Assembly (NCBI RefSeq): GCF_014648035.1
Contig: NZ_BMQI01000002.1
Location: forward strand, 114,937-178,936
Reading direction: 5' to 3'
Length of the DNA stretch: 64,000 nt
Source: Shewanella algicola
GTDB taxonomy: Bacteria > Pseudomonadota > Gammaproteobacteria > Enterobacterales > Shewanellaceae
Part shown: positions 1-8,211 of the stretch, piece by piece
Layout of the letters: every line of letters starts with the position of its first letter
Position numbering within the stretch: position 1 is the first letter of the stretch
Translations under genes and position numbers: made by a program
Notes under the pieces: model-generated
Told to the model about the DNA's origin: nothing
Database searches by the model: none
The model's input: only the letters and a program-made list of their open reading frames with translations

Positions 1-338
1 AAATCAGTACGATTTTGTGGAACGCCAGCCAATGCACCATCGCTTTTGTAACTCCAACAATGATAAGGGCATACTAGTGGCCGATTGCCCTGAGTTTGTG
101 TTTGAAGCTGTGCTCGTCTATGACTACAAATATTAAGCAATGCACTAACTTGACCATTAAAATTTTGCACCACTACTGGGGTATTACCCACTTTAAGGGT
201 AATAAAATCATGATTTTTAGCTACTTGATCTTTAAAACCAACAAATATCCAATTTTTCTCAAACACTTCTTCGCGCTCAAGTTCAAAGGTGGCCTGATCA
301 TAATAATGGGTCGGGTGAATGGCTTGTGTCACTATCAT
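1..338 (-). CDS. Rieske [2Fe-2S] oxygenase alpha subunit, N-terminal part, cut by window edge
   Basis: The minus strand is open from an ATG at 338 to the window edge (112 codons), so only the N-terminus is visible. It contains a Rieske iron-sulphur site: a CSH motif near residue 68 followed by CPYHC near residue 89, with the usual spacing of the two Cys-X-His pairs of ring-hydroxylating dioxygenase alpha subunits. Such proteins pass electrons from the Rieske cluster to a mononuclear iron in the C-terminal domain, which lies outside the window. The start overlaps the stop of the upstream gene as TAATG, which implies translational coupling. In this neighbourhood (PseG-like protein, SDR, ketoacyl synthase) a role in hydroxylating a glycan or its acyl group is more plausible than aromatic degradation, but that is inference. 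Confidence 0.8.
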   Translation of the reverse strand, partial: MIVTQAIHPTHYYDQATFELEREEVFEKNWIFVGFKDQVAKNHDFITLKVGNTPVVVQNFNGQVSALLNICSHRRAQLQTQTQGNRPLVCPYHCWSYKSDGALAGVPQNRTD

Positions 339-1405
339 TAAAGTTCCGATTTTTGTTGTATGTTGACAATCAACTTTTTAATAATTCGTTGACAGCCAAG
401 GCCGTCAATCAGTTGACGAGCAATGTCACTCATGCCTTGTCTCAAGCATTTATCATGCCAGAGGTTTACAGCATCGACTTTGATTTTACTCAACAAATCG
501 TTATTAATATGACTATCAGCTTGGTTACAGTCAAAAGCACGCATATCAATAGCATTATACCAGCTGTTATTCAGCGGTGAGCCAAGTGCTGGTAATTGAT
601 TATCAACAGTGACTAACGCTAACGTGGGTACACCTTGGCTTGATAACTCCCCCAAGGTGCCACCCGCTGCCGATATTGCTAACCCTGATTGCATCATTAT
701 TTGAGCAACTGATGGAGGGTTACAAATAATCGAAAAGTTTGAATGCTGTCTAGCCAATTGCTCTAAAACTAGCTGTTGCTGATGGACTTGACCAATCAAC
801 AAGCAGACATGCGCTTCAGGTAGTGCGTCAATAATGGCTTTTGAAAGTGGTAGCGCCAAAGATTTTGGGTCTGTGCCCCCTAAGGCGATGAGTAAATTTG
901 GACGCTCAGCTATTGGGATATAATCTTGAGCAGCAAACTCTTTACGTAAATAGGTATATTCAGGCCCTAAGCAAAAAGTCGCATTAGGCGCTCGTTTTCG
1001 GTACTCTTCAAGACTGACATTGGGGGCCGGATTAATGACAAAGTCCGCCCAAATAGGTTGATGGTCTAAGGCATCATCTAGCTTAACGATAAAAATAGTA
1101 AGTTGATTGAGTTCTAACCACTCATCTGTTGTCAGATCATAATCATCAACAATAATGGCGGTAAACGCATGCGGTAAAAGTTCATCTGTCGATAATGGCG
1201 CTGCTATTTGTTGCGTGTTGAAATTAGCCTGATGCAGTTTATTAAGTAAAGGCAAACTACAGGTTTTATAAATAAAAGTGATATCAAAAAAAACCTGTGC
1301 TGCCTGCGCAAGCGCATATAGACGCATAATATGGCCAGCGCCTATACCATGGGAGTTATTTCCGTAAAATGCGACCCGTGGTTTAACCGGCAAGAAAACC
1401 ACCAT
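338..1405 (-). CDS. PseG-like UDP-sugar hydrolase / glycosyltransferase-fold protein
   Basis: About 355 residues. The N-terminus has a glycine-rich GIGAGHIMR motif (residues 20-28), which matches the nucleotide-binding start of PseG, the enzyme that removes UDP from 2,4-diacetamido-2,4,6-trideoxy-altropyranose in pseudaminic acid synthesis. A second conserved stretch, ALGGTDP, lies near residue 175, and a C-terminal AAGGTLGE segment matches the GT-B type UDP-binding site. A TTG codon extends the frame one residue upstream, but ATG at 1405 is the better start. The gene overlaps the end of the SDR gene by about 20 bases, so the two are probably co-translated. It could be true PseG or a related sugar-nucleotide enzyme; the other Pse genes are not in the window. 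Confidence 0.7.
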   Translation of the reverse strand: MVVFLPVKPRVAFYGNNSHGIGAGHIMRLYALAQAAQVFFDITFIYKTCSLPLLNKLHQANFNTQQIAAPLSTDELLPHAFTAIIVDDYDLTTDEWLELNQLTIFIVKLDDALDHQPIWADFVINPAPNVSLEEYRKRAPNATFCLGPEYTYLRKEFAAQDYIPIAERPNLLIALGGTDPKSLALPLSKAIIDALPEAHVCLLIGQVHQQQLVLEQLARQHSNFSIICNPPSVAQIMMQSGLAISAAGGTLGELSSQGVPTLALVTVDNQLPALGSPLNNSWYNAIDMRAFDCNQADSHINNDLLSKIKVDAVNLWHDKCLRQGMSDIARQLIDGLGCQRIIKKLIVNIQQKSEL

Positions 1406-2135
1406 CAACGGCTAAAGTAATACCTGTTGTATTGGCACTTAAGCCACTCAGTAGAAAATAAACACTATTAGCCACATCCTGTGGTGAACTTAACCCTAAT
1501 GGGTGAGCATCAACTAAAATCTGGCTTTGCTGTTCGCCTAAGGCCGAAAATTGAAGCTCTGCTTTTGCACCACTAACAACAGCAGGCGCAACACAGTTTA
1601 CTCTAATTTTTTTATTGGCTAACTCCAATGCTGCTGACTGGACCATAGATGATAGCGCCGCCTTTGAAGCCGCATATAATGTCCTAGCCTTTAAGCCTCT
1701 TTGACCAGCTGCAGAGCCGATAAATACAAAACTGGCTCCTGAGTTGAAATGTTTCGCCTTAGAAAAAGCCGCTATTAACAATACAGCAGCAGAAAAATTA
1801 ACATCTAAATATTGGCTAATCTGTTTAGGTGAAATAGTTCTTAGTGGGCTATAGCCTTGATAACTGGCGCTATGCACTAAACCATCTATTGCACCAAATT
1901 GGTTGATAAGCGATTTAACCCAGGATTGAATATCTTCAAGGTGACTTAAATCAAAAGCTGCTATTTGATGATGTTGTTGAGTTAATTGACGTTTTGTTTC
2001 AATAAGCGCCGCTTCTCGCCGGCCAACTAAAATGAGCTTTGCACCACATTCATCCAGCTTTTTGCAAATAGCGAGTCCAATGTCTGAATCCGCCGCAGCA
2101 CCGGTAACAACATATAACTTATTGGTTAAATTCAT
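1383..2135 (-). CDS. Short-chain dehydrogenase/reductase
   Basis: A 250-residue classical SDR. Visible are the Rossmann start TGAAADSDIG at residues 11-20, a catalytic serine at 141 (IGSAAG), and the YAASK catalytic Tyr154 and Lys158. The length and the C-terminal VDGGF motif are those of FabG-like 3-oxoacyl reductases, an attractive match because the gene immediately upstream encodes a ketoacyl synthase III only 5 bases away. Together they could make and reduce a short 3-oxoacyl chain for decorating a sugar. The sugar-dehydrogenase alternative cannot be excluded from sequence alone. It lies in a minus-strand operon with the synthase, the PseG-like gene and the Rieske gene. Confidence 0.85.
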   Translation of the reverse strand: MNLTNKLYVVTGAAADSDIGLAICKKLDECGAKLILVGRREAALIETKRQLTQQHHQIAAFDLSHLEDIQSWVKSLINQFGAIDGLVHSASYQGYSPLRTISPKQISQYLDVNFSAAVLLIAAFSKAKHFNSGASFVFIGSAAGQRGLKARTLYAASKAALSSMVQSAALELANKKIRVNCVAPAVVSGAKAELQFSALGEQQSQILVDAHPLGLSSPQDVANSVYFLLSGLSANTTGITLAVDGGFLAG

Positions 2136-2140
2136 TATAG

Positions 2141-3229
2141 TTATTGCACCAAGGTTAATGGCTCAAAATCATCACTTATCTCTATAATTTGTGGCGCAAG
2201 TATTGGGCCGATATCGGTAATAATAGCTCCCCAAGACCAGCCAACACCAAAACCACCTAACATCACTTTCTTTGTATCAGTTTCGAAAAAACAGCCTAAC
2301 TTATGGCAAATGGCTAACGGTACAGAGGCGCTGGAGGTATTACCAAAGTCAGCCATGTCGATGAGGTATTTATCTTGTGGGATTTTGGCTTTTTTACGCA
2401 AATGTTCAAGAATAAATTGATTAGCCTGATGCATAACGACCATATCTAAGTTATCTGCTTCAATATTAGCTAAAGCCAACGAATCTTTGATTAACTTAGG
2501 CACGACTTTCAGCGTAAAAGAGAATACCGCGGCGCCATTTAGATAAAGTCGAGACTCTTTATATAGCTTCTGTTCTTCTTCACTGCTTCTGGCCTCAAGT
2601 TTTGGCATCGTCGGGTTTCGTCGCCCACCCGCTTTTACAGCAATATGCTGACCACCAGTACCGTCGGTGCCAAAAACTGCGTATGAATCTGACCAATTTT
2701 CATCAAATTGTAATGCTGTAGCTACGCCCGCATCGCCAAAAAGAGGAAGAGTACCGCGATCATCAGGCAAAAGATGACGACTAGACGTGTCGCCACACAG
2801 CACTAAAGCCCGCTGACCATCAGAGCCATTAAGCATTTGGCTAGCCATCCAAGTAGCATAAACAAAACCCGAGCAACCCAAACTCACATCAAGACATGCA
2901 GCACCTTGAGACAAACCGAGTCTGTTTTGCATTAAACATGCAGTGGCAGGGAGTGCATAATCAGAATCCTGCGAGGCATAAATCAGTACATCAACAGACT
3001 CAGGTGCCCAATTCAGTCGTTTTAATAAGGTTTCAGCAGCGGCAATACACATGTCCGATGCGCATAAATGTTTTGGAAGAATTCGACGACTATGTATTCC
3101 TGTGCTGGCATAAATCTTATCAGCCTCATCCTGAGTGAAAATATCAGGTGTTTCAACATATGAATGTCTATGGGGAGGAACAGCGGCTTGCATACCTGCA
3201 ATTTTGACTGATTTTATCACAGTTTTCAT
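2141..3229 (-). CDS. 3-oxoacyl-[ACP] synthase III family protein (KAS III-like), copy A
   Basis: 362 residues with the complete KAS III triad: Cys119 in LGCSG, His267 in MHQAN and Asn297 in GNTSSAS. These enzymes condense an acyl-CoA with malonyl-ACP or move acyl groups. It is longer than housekeeping FabH (about 317 residues) because of an insertion around residues 205-225 and a C-terminal tail. It is the first gene of a minus-strand operon leading into the SDR. A paralogue is transcribed in the opposite direction 132 bases away. The GWSWG motif near the C-terminus is shared by both copies. This points to a specialised secondary acyl synthase rather than membrane lipid synthesis; the substrate is unknown. 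Confidence 0.85.
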   Translation of the reverse strand: MKTVIKSVKIAGMQAAVPPHRHSYVETPDIFTQDEADKIYASTGIHSRRILPKHLCASDMCIAAAETLLKRLNWAPESVDVLIYASQDSDYALPATACLMQNRLGLSQGAACLDVSLGCSGFVYATWMASQMLNGSDGQRALVLCGDTSSRHLLPDDRGTLPLFGDAGVATALQFDENWSDSYAVFGTDGTGGQHIAVKAGGRRNPTMPKLEARSSEEEQKLYKESRLYLNGAAVFSFTLKVVPKLIKDSLALANIEADNLDMVVMHQANQFILEHLRKKAKIPQDKYLIDMADFGNTSSASVPLAICHKLGCFFETDTKKVMLGGFGVGWSWGAIITDIGPILAPQIIEISDDFEPLTLVQ

Positions 3230-3361
3230 AGATAACCTTGTTGAAATAAATGAATAATGTTGGTTTTAACTATAACATTGAATAATATAGCTTGAAAGTG
3301 TCATGCTAGCGTCAAATTTGCACTAACCTTTTCTATATAGTGAAAAAATCAGGGATAAGAA

Positions 3362-4384
3362 ATGACCATAACTACTGTTAACAAGGTTTCAATTGCTGGC
3401 ATTGTCTCCGTCTTACCTGAATCAATTTGTGAAAACACCGACGACACTTCTGAACTTGCGAGTCAAGAAATGGCGCGAATTGTTGCATCTACAGGTATCC
3501 ATTCAAGGCGTGTAACTGCAGCTGAACAGACGGTATTAGATCTTGGGCTAATTGCATGTGAATCGTTATTAGGCGAGTTAGCTTGGGACAGAGATGACAT
3601 ATCACTAGTAATCTTTGTTACTCAAACCCCAGACTACCCATTACCTGGCAACGCGATACAGTTACAGCATCAACTAGGATTAAGTAAAAGCACTATCGCT
3701 TTTGATGTTAACTTAGGTTGTTCAGGTTTTATTTATGGATTGTGGCAGACATCGCAATTACTCAGCGGATTACCAACAGGTAAAGCATTATTGATTGTAG
3801 GTGATACGACCAGCCATCAGTACAGCGAAAATAACCGTGCAGTATCATCGCTATTTGGAGATGCGGTTAGTGCTATTGCGCTTGAGAAGATTGAGAATTG
3901 CGATGAAATGGTTTTTTCATTAGGTTCTGATGGCGCAGGAGCACCCTACCTTATTCAGCCCAATGGTGGTGCTAGAAAACCCAATTGCGCCCCCGAGCTA
4001 TTTATGGATGGTATGCAAGTATTTGTATTTACATTAAGAGAAATCCCCACATCTGTTAATACTTGTTTAGCTCATAAAGGCTGGCGAGTGGATGATATAG
4101 ACTACTGCGTGATGCACCAAGCTAATGAAATGATGCTAAAGCGTTTAGGTGATAAAATAGGTATAAGTCAAGAGCAATTAATCATCTCAATGGGAGAGAT
4201 TGGCAACACTAGTTCTGCATCAATACCATTAGCATTATGTGTAAGTCTGCAAGCTGTATTGTTGCACCAACCGACTAAATTACTGTTGTCGGGGTTTGGG
4301 GTTGGGTGGTCTTGGGGAACCGTAGCTCTTACATTACAGCCACTGAAATCATGTAAGGTTATCGATTTAAAAACATCAACTTAA
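3362..4384 (+). CDS. 3-oxoacyl-[ACP] synthase III family protein (KAS III-like), copy B
   Basis: 340 residues, clearly paralogous to the divergent neighbour: Cys120 in LGCSG, His252 in MHQAN, Asn282 in GNTSSAS, and the same STGIHSRR and GWSWG landmarks. All catalytic residues are intact, so both copies could be active, either as alternatives with different acyl preferences or as a heteromeric pair. A ribosome binding site AGGGATAAG lies directly before the ATG. The gene is the only plus-strand member of the locus and has no companion downstream, where a decayed small gene and an insertion sequence follow. Confidence 0.85.
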   Translation: MTITTVNKVSIAGIVSVLPESICENTDDTSELASQEMARIVASTGIHSRRVTAAEQTVLDLGLIACESLLGELAWDRDDISLVIFVTQTPDYPLPGNAIQLQHQLGLSKSTIAFDVNLGCSGFIYGLWQTSQLLSGLPTGKALLIVGDTTSHQYSENNRAVSSLFGDAVSAIALEKIENCDEMVFSLGSDGAGAPYLIQPNGGARKPNCAPELFMDGMQVFVFTLREIPTSVNTCLAHKGWRVDDIDYCVMHQANEMMLKRLGDKIGISQEQLIISMGEIGNTSSASIPLALCVSLQAVLLHQPTKLLLSGFGVGWSWGTVALTLQPLKSCKVIDLKTST

Positions 4385-4404
4385 CTTGGATTCAATTACA
4401 TCTA

Positions 4405-4658
4405 TTATCGCAGTAATGGCGGAAGCTCATATTCTAACTAATCTGCTAAACATAGCCAGTCATGACGTTCTTGTGCAACTAACATACTGGGAATAAGCAC
4501 TAATATTTGCTTTACATGTAAAAGTGAAACAAGCATTGGTTCTAAATACTCTAAACATTCCCGCAGGCCTTCAGAACCTTCAGCTTCATAACCTAATCTA
4601 AATGCATGTGCCGTTGCAATAGCTTCTCCGCTAAGGTATTTGATCTACATAATGTCAT
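4405..4658 (-). pseudogene. Decayed small gene of about 84 codons, function unrecognised
   Basis: A minus-strand ATG at 4658 has a good AAGGA ribosome binding site 9 bases upstream. After three codons the frame is lost by one base (TGTAG where TGGCAG-like sequence would keep it open). The next frame then reads an amphipathic, protein-like sequence starting IKYLSGEAIATAHAF. It is interrupted by a TAG at 4438-4440 after ERHDWLCLAD and would finish as LEYELPPLLR at 4405. Two independent lesions in otherwise coherent coding sequence argue for a pseudogene. I do not recognise the family. It lies 50 bases from the end of the insertion sequence, which may have removed its promoter. Confidence 0.6.
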
Positions 4659-4708
4659 AGTTATAAATCCTTATATTGATCACCATGTATCCCAGCACCA
4701 TCTAGACT

Positions 4709-4739
4709 TGACGTGGTTTGGTTGATACGACTAACCCAG
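4709..4739 (+). repeat. IS3-family terminal inverted repeat, downstream (orfB) end
   Basis: Reads TGACGTGGTTT then ATACG and CTAACCCAG, matching the reverse complement of 7997-8027 at 27 of 31 positions. It marks the outer edge of the element. Confidence 0.85.
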
Positions 4740-4983
4740 CCATCAATATAGACGAATACTGAGGCTACATAAGTATCCGTCTGTATCGGTGGCTCGCATA
4801 CTGAACACCTTGATCTGAACGTATTATCAATCCAGCTTTAGGTTTTCGTTGCCATATAGCCATTGTGAGCGTATCACAAACGAGTTGTGCCTTCATTCTG
4901 CTGCCCCATACTCCAACCAACAACTTTACGGGAATAAAGATCGATTATGACTGCTAGATACAACCATCCTTGAGCCGTCCATA
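4709..4983 (-). pseudogene. IS3 transposase orfB, 3' fragment
   Basis: Immediately after the intron the frame resumes with [19 protein letters not shown], the strongly conserved region after the first catalytic Asp of IS3 transposases. One extra G in a G-run after GWSM shifts the frame. The next frame then continues [10 protein letters not shown] and reaches RSDQGVQYAS, the equivalent of the HSDxGxQY motif around the second catalytic Asp, with His replaced by Arg. The sequence then jumps to a remnant resembling the terminal ASVFDYIE region, so the glutamate-containing segment is largely deleted. It is non-functional. Confidence 0.8.
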
Positions 4984-5068
4984 GTAGAGTAAGAGGCAGA
5001 GCGTAGTCGAACTATTTCTCTGCTTCTCCTCTCCGAACCGTACGTGCACCTTTCAGCGCATACGGCTC
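4984..5068 (-). ncRNA. Group II intron domains V and VI
   Basis: Domain V spans 5068-5031 on the minus strand. It begins GAGCCGTATGCG, has a GAAA loop, and returns as GCACGTACGGTTCGG, the catalytic hairpin typical of bacterial group II introns. Domain VI follows as a hairpin built on GCAGAG/CTCTGC with an inner TAGT/ACTA stem, and ends 6-8 bases before the 3' splice site CTCTAC. Confidence 0.88.
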
Positions 5069-5073
5069 TCCGC

Positions 5074-6599
5074 TTAATTGTGGCTAACTGCCATGGCAAC
5101 ATCGCTATAGCGAGATGTGACAGTATTCCTAATTTCATCTCTAAGGTAGGGGTTTGCTTCTGGTGCTCGCCATCTAAAGGGTAATTTAGTGCTACTCACT
5201 AATCTAAATAGTGACGCGCCACATAAATTTCCACGATTGCTTTTGCCAAATAACACCCATGTCGTTGCCTGATTTGGTGTCGGACGTTTGATCCATTTCA
5301 TCATTAACGATTTAATAGAACAACGATATTTCCTAGCCAACCACTTAGCGAGTTTCCAGAAAATAATACGATCAATTTTGTTGTAAACTTTCGCGGTGTA
5401 ATCAGTATGTCGATAAAATTGTGCCCAACCCTTAAGTTTGCGATTGAGTTGTTCCACTTTGTCTATCTTGCTACAGCTATGATCCCCTGATAAAGCCTGA
5501 CTCAATGAATGAGAAAATGCTTTTGCTTTACCGTTTGGAATACCAGACACCACTCGCATATTTCCCTTAGGTCCACGCTTTCGAATGATCCTATGTCCGA
5601 GAAATATAAAACCGTCATTCACATGTGTAATATGAGTTTTATCCATATTTAACGTGAGTTGCAGCTTACCTTCTAGGAAGTGTCGACATTGGTCCCGAAT
5701 TGCCTTTGCTTGTTGTTTATTGCCTTTGACAATCACTAGAAAGTCATCAGCATAACGGCAATAAGCAACGGCTGGTTTCCATTGTCTGTTTTCCTCAACC
5801 GCAGGTTTTCGCTTGATTTTGATACTGTGGTTCCAGTACCAGCGGTCTTTACGGGCTTTCTTACTCAAGTAACATTTATCCAAATATTGATCAAACTCAT
5901 TAAGCATTATGTTTGACAATAACGGAGAAATAACACCACCTTGTGGTACGCCTTCGCTTGTTGCACAAAATAGGTTACGTTCAATGTGTCCAGCTTTAAT
6001 GAAGCGCCAAAGCAAATCATTAAATCGACGGCAGTTGATCCGTTTACGAACACATTTCATCAATAATCGATGGTGAACTGTATCAAAATAGTTTGATAGG
6101 TCTCCTTCAATTATCCAGCGACCTCTAGACTCATTGGATTCGGTCATTTGTAGTTTAACCGTACGAATGGCGTGATGGGCACTGCGCTCTGGTCTAAAGC
6201 CATAGGACAACGAATGAAAATCATTTTCCCATATCGGCTCCATTGCCATGAGCATGGCACGTTGAACTATTCCATCCCTAAGTGTTGGTATACCTAAAGG
6301 ACGTAGCTTTCCATTGGCCTTGGGGATATAGATCCGTCTAGCAGGCATCGGTTGATAGTTACCTGACACAGCAGATTATTTCTGATCTCATCAAGATAAC
6401 CAGCCAAATTAGCCTGTATATGAATCTTTGTTATTCCATCAACACCAGGCGTTTTAGCACCTTTTGAAGAAAGCGTTACTTCAGCCGCTTGGCGAAGCCA
6501 ATGCGGGTGACTGATAAGGCGCAGCAGTCGATTAACGCGACGCGTTTTATCGGTTGCTGTCCATGCTGCTAATTTACGTTGCTGTTCGCTGATTATCAA
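5074..6599 (-). pseudogene. ltrA: Group II intron reverse transcriptase/maturase, frameshifted
   Basis: The N-terminal part runs from about 6599 (TTG start after GAGGTGAAG) to the lesion. It holds the RT-0 region with KTPGVDGI. The rest starts at 6369 in another frame and carries RT domains with YADDF near the middle, EGVPQGGVISPLLSN, LNMDKTHI and a C-terminal maturase region with GWAQFYR. The frames are separated by a duplicated AC dinucleotide at 6366-6369. Removing two bases joins ...EIRNNLL to SGNYQPM without loss, so this is a recent +2 lesion in an otherwise complete gene of about 505 codons. No HNH endonuclease domain is visible at the C-terminus. Sequencing error is possible but is not needed to explain it. 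Confidence 0.85.
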
Positions 6600-7263
6600 A
6601 GGTCTTCACCTCATTAAGGTCAGGTAATTTACTTACGCAAATCAATTAAACTGTGTCCCTTCGCCATGTAATGAGCTTTCCCCATCTCAGACTACTACGA
6701 ACACTCCGCCAGTTTGTTTGTCATCAGGGTCATGCTCCCTTAGCATTCAAAACAAACCCTCCCCGGTTTACCTACCTGAACTCGAACATATTGGGGTGGA
6801 TGCCGATCGCAGTCTTTGACCTTATCGTGCTGTAAGGTGATGATGCTTAAACGCAGAATTGTGATTTAACGTTTATCCATTAATAAGTACATATTTATTA
6901 CTCAATTAATTCGGCAATAGTGCCCATACATTTAGCACTATTACTGCACCATATTGCCTGTTAATTCGTGTAGGCAATGGCGACGTTTCAGCCCATAGAT
7001 GCGGGTTAATCGGTTCATGTTCTTCATCCGTCCAATACTTAGTCTAGAGAAGCATCTTGGCGTAACGAATTCGCCTCACTCCCCGTTGTCAGCGAGTTAC
7101 ATCACCTTATCAGCATACGATAAGTCACTGCCGCTCAGACTCAACTATCTGCACAACCAGATAGTGCCATAAACAAATTAGCTCCTGCCGTAGTGTTCAT
7201 GTATTTCAGATAGACTCGTGGTTCATTAAAGCATTCCATGCTAGTGCTGAACTCCGGGCACAC

Positions 7264-7710
7264 TGTACGTAATATCTTGAACCCACGCTTGATTGGCGCA
7301 TTGAACATCAAAATCCTGTTCAAGCTCATTTTCATATATAGGCTTCTTGTGGTCGCTGTTGGTTGTTGCTTTGTACTTCTTTTTATAGCACACCCAAACG
7401 TTAGCTTCTTTCATCAATTGCGCAGTTTTCATACGCCCAGCAGGGTAATCAAGTGAATTCAATGCCTTTTGAATGCGTCTTTGTCCGTAGGTGTTATCGC
7501 TAAACTCGGCAATATTCTTCACCCATAGCAATATCTCTTGATGCTCTGTATCAACAGGTGTCAGAGACTTTCGCTTTTGATAGCTGTAGTAATTATTATT
7601 TTTCACACCCAACACGTGACACATTAATATCACAGGCCAAATCTTCTTATTTTGGGCAATAAACGCGTATTTTACTTCGCTTCTTGGGCAAAGAAGACCG
7701 TCGCTTTTTT
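7264..7710 (-). pseudogene. IS3 transposase orfB, 5' fragment
   Basis: The frame is entered from orfA by -1 slippage on AAAAAAG (7704-7710). It reads KNNNYYSYQKRK, then the HTH_21-type segment YGQRRIQKALN and MKTAQLMKEANVWV. It reaches NQAWVQDITY, the first catalytic Asp motif of the integrase core, at the intron insertion point. Without the intron it continues in frame into the 3' fragment. The continuation into the intron stops at 7241. Confidence 0.8.
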
Positions 7711-7958
7711 TAATATTTCCCGCTCCATTTCTAAGCGTTTTACTTGTGCTTTTAGTTTGCGGGTCTCTTCCTGCTCAGGAGTTAGCTTGCCATTACCTCT
7801 AAATGCATGGCCATCATCATTTTCTGCTTCTTTTATCCAGCAGCCGAGTAGTTGAGGAGTCACCTCTAAATTTCTAGCGGCTTCAGCAATACTGTAATTT
7901 TGCTCTCTTACCAGTGCAATGGCATCAAGCTTGAATTTTTTGAATAGGACTTACGTGT
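7672..7958 (-). pseudogene. IS3 orfA (HTH protein), start codon lost
   Basis: Reads KKFKLDAIALVREQNYSIAE then EVTPQLLGCWIKEAE and a leucine-zipper-like KLKAQVKRLEMEREILKKA tail, the standard layout of IS3 OrfA (transposase_8 HTH followed by coiled coil). The expected start ATG-CGT-AAG reads ACA-CGT-AAG at 7956-7958. One A is missing from the following A-run, so codons 2-6 are out of frame with the rest. The IS3-type slippage heptamer AAAAAAG lies near the end at 7704-7710. Confidence 0.8.
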
Positions 7959-7996
7959 ATTAATTTGAATCTCCAGTTAAATCAATTATGTCTTAA

Positions 7997-8027
7997 CTGG
8001 GTTAGCCGTATAAATTAAACCACGTCA
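7997..8027 (-). repeat. IS3-family terminal inverted repeat, upstream (orfA) end
   Basis: The reverse complement of this segment begins TGACGTGGTTTAATTTATACG and matches 4709-4739 with four mismatches. It is the outer edge of the element on the orfA side. Confidence 0.85.
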
Positions 8028-8085
8028 GTATTTTTTATGCATCGCTTATGTAAAATTCAACATAAACATAAACAGAAAGATAAGA

Positions 8086-8109
8086 ACTACTTAATATAAA
8101 TTAAGTAGT
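8086..8109. repeat. Perfect 9-base inverted repeat in the DUF4910 gene leader
   Basis: ACTACTTAA and TTAAGTAGT face each other across a 6-base loop, 103 bases before the next start codon. The stem is AT-rich and no T-run follows on either side, so it is a poor terminator; it could be an operator. Confidence 0.4.
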
Positions 8110-8156
8110 ATTCCTCTGACTCTTTACAATACGATACATATATCTCACGATTACAA

Positions 8157-8175
8157 TTGGAATGGAAATTGCTTG
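8157..8175 (+). promoter_or_regulatory. Candidate sigma54 (-24/-12) promoter
   Basis: TTGG, ten bases, then GCTT gives the required GG-N10-GC spacing, with TTGCT intact at -12 and TGGAATG standing for TGGCACG at -24. The predicted start of transcription is about 28 bases before the downstream ATG. Sigma54 control would fit a flagellum-associated modification gene. Confidence 0.45.
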
Positions 8176-8211
8176 AATTACTATTAGTCAAAATTAATAG
8201 TATGGAAATTT

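Larger units (their letters stand above)
4984..7263 (-). mobile_element. Group II intron (2280 bases) inserted in the IS3 orfB
   Basis: The 5' end is GTGTGCCCGG at 7263, matching the GUGYG start of bacterial group II introns. The 3' end is CTCTAC at 4984, just after domains V and VI. Joining the flanks (ACGTACA plus TATGGACGG) restores the transposase sequence [16 protein letters not shown] without a gap, which fixes both boundaries exactly. The first 660 bases hold the structured domain I-III region, domain IV encodes a reverse transcriptase, and domains V-VI close the element. A TATGTAC stretch near 6885 could be EBS1, since it pairs with the GTACA before the insertion site; this is weak. 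The encoded reverse transcriptase is frameshifted, so movement would need help in trans. Confidence 0.9.
4709..8027 (-). mobile_element. Degenerate IS3-family insertion sequence interrupted by a group II intron
   Basis: The outer ends are 31-base inverted repeats that begin TGACGTGG and differ at four positions (4709-4739 and 7997-8027). Between them, reading on the minus strand, lie an orfA with HTH, an orfB with DDE-type motifs and an A6G slippage site. A 2280-base group II intron splits orfB. Removing the intron leaves about 1040 bases, somewhat short for a typical IS3 element (around 1.2 kb), because the orfB C-terminus carries a deletion. The three bases outside each end (act and gta) do not match, so no target duplication survives. 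The element is dead: orfA has lost its start codon and one A from an A-run, and orfB has an extra G plus the deletion. Confidence 0.88.

Noticed and set aside
96..341. Plus-strand open frame of 81 codons at the left edge
   Set aside because: It lies antisense to the Rieske oxygenase frame, whose CxH and CxxH motifs are clear; no ribosome binding site.
6653..6835. Plus-strand open frame of 60 codons inside the group II intron
   Set aside because: It is antisense to the structured RNA part of the intron between the 5' end and the RT gene.
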